Assembly (NCBI RefSeq): GCF_018691265.1
Contig: NW_024881324.1
Span: 7,443,730-7,507,729, forward strand
Direction: 5' to 3'
Length of the DNA: 64,000 nt
Origin: Tyto alba
Taxonomy: Eukaryota; Chordata; Aves; Strigiformes; Tytonidae
In this document: piece by piece, positions 60,701 to 64,000 of the stretch
How positions within the stretch are numbered: the stretch's first letter is position 1
Layout of the letters: every line of letters begins with the position of its first letter
Position numbers and translations under genes: made by a program
Notes under the pieces: generated by a model
What the model was told of the DNA's origin: nothing
Databases searched by the model: none
Seen by the model: the letters and a program-made list of their open reading frames with translations, nothing else

Positions 60701-63700
60701 TGGCTGTCCCTGCTTGGCGTTACCTCCTCAACCCAGACCCTTTCCAAGGTCCTTCAGCCTCCCCTCGGCCCCAGCCATGACTGACTTTCTCCATCTCTTC
60801 CCCTCCAACAAGGCTGTTTTCTCCCAATGATAGTTTTGGGCAGCCTTGCAGGGGTATTCCCCTATGTACTCACTTCTCCTTCAGCTCAAAGGCCTCTTTC
60901 TTTCACCAGCCCCTCTTTTACTTTATTTTCAATTAGAGCCTCCTCTTTCCCTTTATATACCTGTACTGATTTGCATGGCAGAATTGCCTCCTGCTCCCCC
61001 CAGCTCATCCCTCCATCCTGATATACCTACAGAGGTGCCCTCCTCACCTACCTGGTAGGGTGGAAGGCCAGAGGAGAGGGCAGAACTGGGATAACTTGTT
61101 GGTTTTGTTTCATTCTGTAGTCAGTATTCGCTTAAGGGCCACAGACACCTTTTGTCACCTGCCTGGCCATGCATTATGCAGCATTTCCCCACACAATATC
61201 CCATGACAGCTCTTCTCAACGGGCTGGAGCATTGGGTGCCTCCTATCCAGGGGTGGAAATAGCAACAAGAAGTAAAATTTATGAAAATGGGCTCAAACTC
61301 TCCGGTGGCACAAGAACTTAGAGTAACAAGGCTGCTCACAGGTTTGCTTTCCCCAGCTTTATTTCCTACATACAGGCACCCAGCTGTGCAACCTCTTGGA
61401 CTATGCATTCTTCACAAGCCTCTCTGAGCAATGACAACAGCTGGCTACCTTGAAATATTATTTTAAGGGCCTTCAAATGCTGCCCAAGAGAAGCTGAGGA
61501 GGTTGCACTGGGGTACAGCATCATCTGTCATGCTCCATATTTAAGCTCATCCTTTAAGTAAAGGCAATAGGACAGGACGGAGGTGAATCTTTGTCTACAG
61601 CAGCAGTATGTTCATGCCGTACAATATAAAACATGTATCCTCTGTATTCACTTCTGCAGGCTGCTTGCCTCTTCCTTGGGGGCTCCAAAACTGCTAGCAC
61701 CAACCTTGAACCCCTCCCTGCACTTGGCCACAGAAAGTAAACAAACACACAAATCAGTGATTCCCACAGTCTCATATGTGTAATACCCACCTTGCAAATC
61801 CCTTACTGGCAGTAGGAGATATGATGAACATATCTTATCTGGGGAGGGGTAACATCTGAGGGACAGCCAAAGCTCAAGTTACAATTCCCCTTTGACATCA
61901 GATGTATTTAGCATCACGTGCACCTAATCCTCCTTTTCTGTCCTCTCCTCTCCCTAACACCCAACTCCTGACACTTATGCCAGAGCAGCCAACATCAGAG
62001 GAAACCCCACAGCTCATCTCCCCTCTGCAGCCAGCTCTGCCACAGGTGCCCAGTACAGGAACCAGTATCCCAACAGCCAGGACACACATGGGCAGGGCTG
62101 GGGTGTTAGCGGGGAGGTTCACCATCTCTGAGCTACAGCCCCAACCCCATGGCAGGTGGTGAGCGTGCGAGAGCTGTCAGTGCTGCCAACAGGCTGAAAT
62201 ACTCACAGGTCATTTTGCCAGATCTGTACTTTTTACCTTAAGGCTGCACAGACTGGCCAGCTAACCTGGCTCCCCATCTCTTTGATAACACTGCCCAAGT
62301 ACCTTTCATCACTGAACAAGATTTCTAAGGGCTGGGGGGAAGCAAAAAATATAATAAAGTGAAAACAAAGAATTCCTTCATACTGTCAACATGTGCTTCT
62401 CCCTCCTCATTAAGGTTGCTTTCCCCCTCTCCAGTAAATTTGCTCCTTCAAAACACACTCTATGGCTTTTGAAGGCTCACCCAGACCCAGCTGGCCTGGC
62501 CCAGTACCCCTCACTGTTATTTTCAGATGATCCTGTTTAGAGAGCACTCCATTTCCCTCAGGGACTGTGATTTCACCCATCTGTTCTCTTCCTAACATTT
62601 AATCTGACCTGCCACAGCACAACACCACTGATATTTGCACTGAGTTTGCTGGTAGTAACCAACCTTCAGCCACACCAAGTTCTCCTGCCTGATCTGACAG
62701 CAGCCCCAGGGAGCCCTCTTGCAGGCTGCAGAAGGGCATTCCCAAGCCCTTCAGAATCCATGCCAAGAGGAAAATTAAGCTTTTAGCAGGAAAAGGGTAA
62801 TTTCAATTTTTCTAGTGCCCACTCAGATACAAATAGGTATTAGTTTTCTAAAAGGCAAAGTACTGGCTACCTTCATCAGCTCCATTTAACAGCTGCTGGG
62901 AAGTTCAGTCTCCAGCCCTCACCACTGGGACTGCTCCTCCAGTTACAGAGCATACATGCAGGTTTGGCTCTAGAATGATGGTTGGCCAAAACCTCTGGGT
63001 TAGTTCTCTGCTCTGCTGGCAAGGCAGCTGTCTGGCAAAGGGGCAAGATCATCAGCCCTTAACCCTAACTCCTTGCCATTGCCTTGGGTCGTGCCTGCAG
63101 AAAGGGGAATGTAGCAAAGTCCCCAGAGAGCCCCTGAGTACACAAGGGAAAGCCAGGTTATTTCCAAACTTGTAAAGGCTCTGTTCCTGCAAGTACTAGT
63201 GAAAACTCCCATACAGAGAAACATCTGAAATATTTGAGATATCCTTGAACTCCAGTGAAAAGGAATGAACTCTACTTTGGCTCCTACAAAGCCTCAGACA
63301 CCACAGCTGAAGTGCACAGCAATCCATGTTAAAACCCTTGTGATCTTGGTTAACGGGAAGTTGCATCACCCCAGCAACTTAAACCGTGTTTGGACATGTC
63401 AGACGTTATGGCATTTGGAGAACATAACCTACTTCCACTGGCTGAATTTGCTCCTGTCTCCAGAGATTCGCTCACTGCAGCACAGCCAGGGAGAGGAGGG
63501 AGGTTACACTCAGCCATGCTGCAAATCAGCACTGAACCTTGCCGTTGCTGCAAAGGAGAAATTTCCATGAGTGAATCCAAGTAGGGCCAAACTTCACTAC
63601 TTTATCCCCATTCTACTCCCACCCTTGCTAAAGGTCAGGCAACAGAGAGTTGGACACCATCCAGCAGCTCACACAGCCCAATCCCCTCCTGTCCCTCTCT

Positions 63701-64000
63701 TCCCAGACACGGGGAGCCAGCATTTAGTAAGCCAGAGGCCATGGGGTGCTCCATTAGCCAGGCAGTAAGACCACGCACAAGCATGCTTCAAATCCCTGTG
63801 CAACCCATGTAGGACTCTTTGGCAAGTCGTGGACAGTTGCCAGATGTGGCAGAATGCATGGCCGTGGTGGGACTGCACCTCCAAGAAAAGATGTCCTACT
63901 TTCTGGATCAGGGACGTGGCTCTGTCCGGTGTCTCAGCTTCACTCTTCCTTGAGGCCATGAATGAAAGGATCTGGGGGAGATGGGGAGTAGAACAGGAAG
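54781..64000. other. Non-coding stretch, no gene recognised
   Basis: Nine kilobases with ORFs up to 157 codons (60357-60830), all domain-free and mostly in C-rich patches. A plus-strand acceptor-like pyrimidine tract ends in TTCTTAG at about 56710, and a CAG|GTGAGC donor is at about 59632, but neither bounds a recognisable exon. The main non-random item is the G17A20 tract. No transposon recognised. Confidence 0.5.
56190..56226 (+). repeat. G17A20 homopurine tract
   Basis: Seventeen G (56190-56206) followed without interruption by twenty A (56207-56226). A pure purine strand of 37 bases can form G-quadruplex or triplex structures and is likely to be length-variable. ORFs running through it (poly-Gly then poly-Lys) are artefacts. 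Confidence 0.95.

Noticed and set aside
1..64000. CRISPR arrays, operons, prophage or plasmid functions
   Set aside because: No spaced direct repeats, no dense coding and no ribosome-binding sites; sequence character is vertebrate nuclear.

Overview
This window looks like non-coding DNA from a vertebrate nuclear genome, most probably a bird. There is no dense run of ORFs, no ribosome-binding site or operon layout, and no rRNA or tRNA gene that I could recognise. The avian call rests on three things. One is a solo LTR at 33475-34528 with the architecture of the ERVL-type LTRs common in bird genomes. The second is decayed CR1-clade LINE sequence. The third is the absence of young SINE or L1 insertions. 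I could not identify the chromosome, the species or a flanking gene, and no ORF translates to a protein family I can name with confidence.

Layout. The first 33 kb is AT-leaning intergenic or intronic sequence. It holds weak MIR/L2-like relics (about 1.65, 10.3, 14.15, 18.2 and 20.7 kb), homopolymer A/T tracts, perfect inverted repeats (4.2 and 24.3 kb) and several segments dense in homeodomain-type TAAT motifs, which I list as candidate conserved non-coding elements (4.1, 11.5, 26.1-26.5 and 27.05-27.6 kb). At 33.5-34.5 kb lies a structurally complete 1.05-kb solo LTR in minus orientation, flanked by a 5-bp target-site duplication with one CpG-type substitution. From 34.5 to 45 kb there is a SINE-type tail (41.5 kb), a probable antisense CR1 3' relic (42.9-43.2 kb) and A-tracts. 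From 45 to 51 kb there are four more candidate regulatory segments (45.1-45.8, 46.2-46.5, 49.25-49.55 and 50.55-50.74 kb).

The clearest coding fossil is at about 51.59-52.73 kb. Read on the minus strand, it preserves the order and spacing of the endonuclease C-terminus and the first reverse transcriptase blocks of a CR1/L3-clade ORF2, riddled with stops. A separate plus-strand CR1 3' relic follows at 53.66-54.37 kb. Just beyond it, at 54.63-54.78 kb on the minus strand, is a speculative terminal exon for a very small secreted or GPI-anchored protein. It has an acceptor, a strong Kozak ATG, a hydrophobic C-terminus ending at the stop, and an ATTAAA 22 bases downstream.

A window-scale signal is that long A-runs outnumber long T-runs on the given strand (16 to 4 at 14 bases or more by my count). 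Together with the A/C-rich look of this strand, that would fit, but does not prove, transcription of the window from the minus strand as a long intron or lncRNA. Features that need alignment to be certain carry low confidence.
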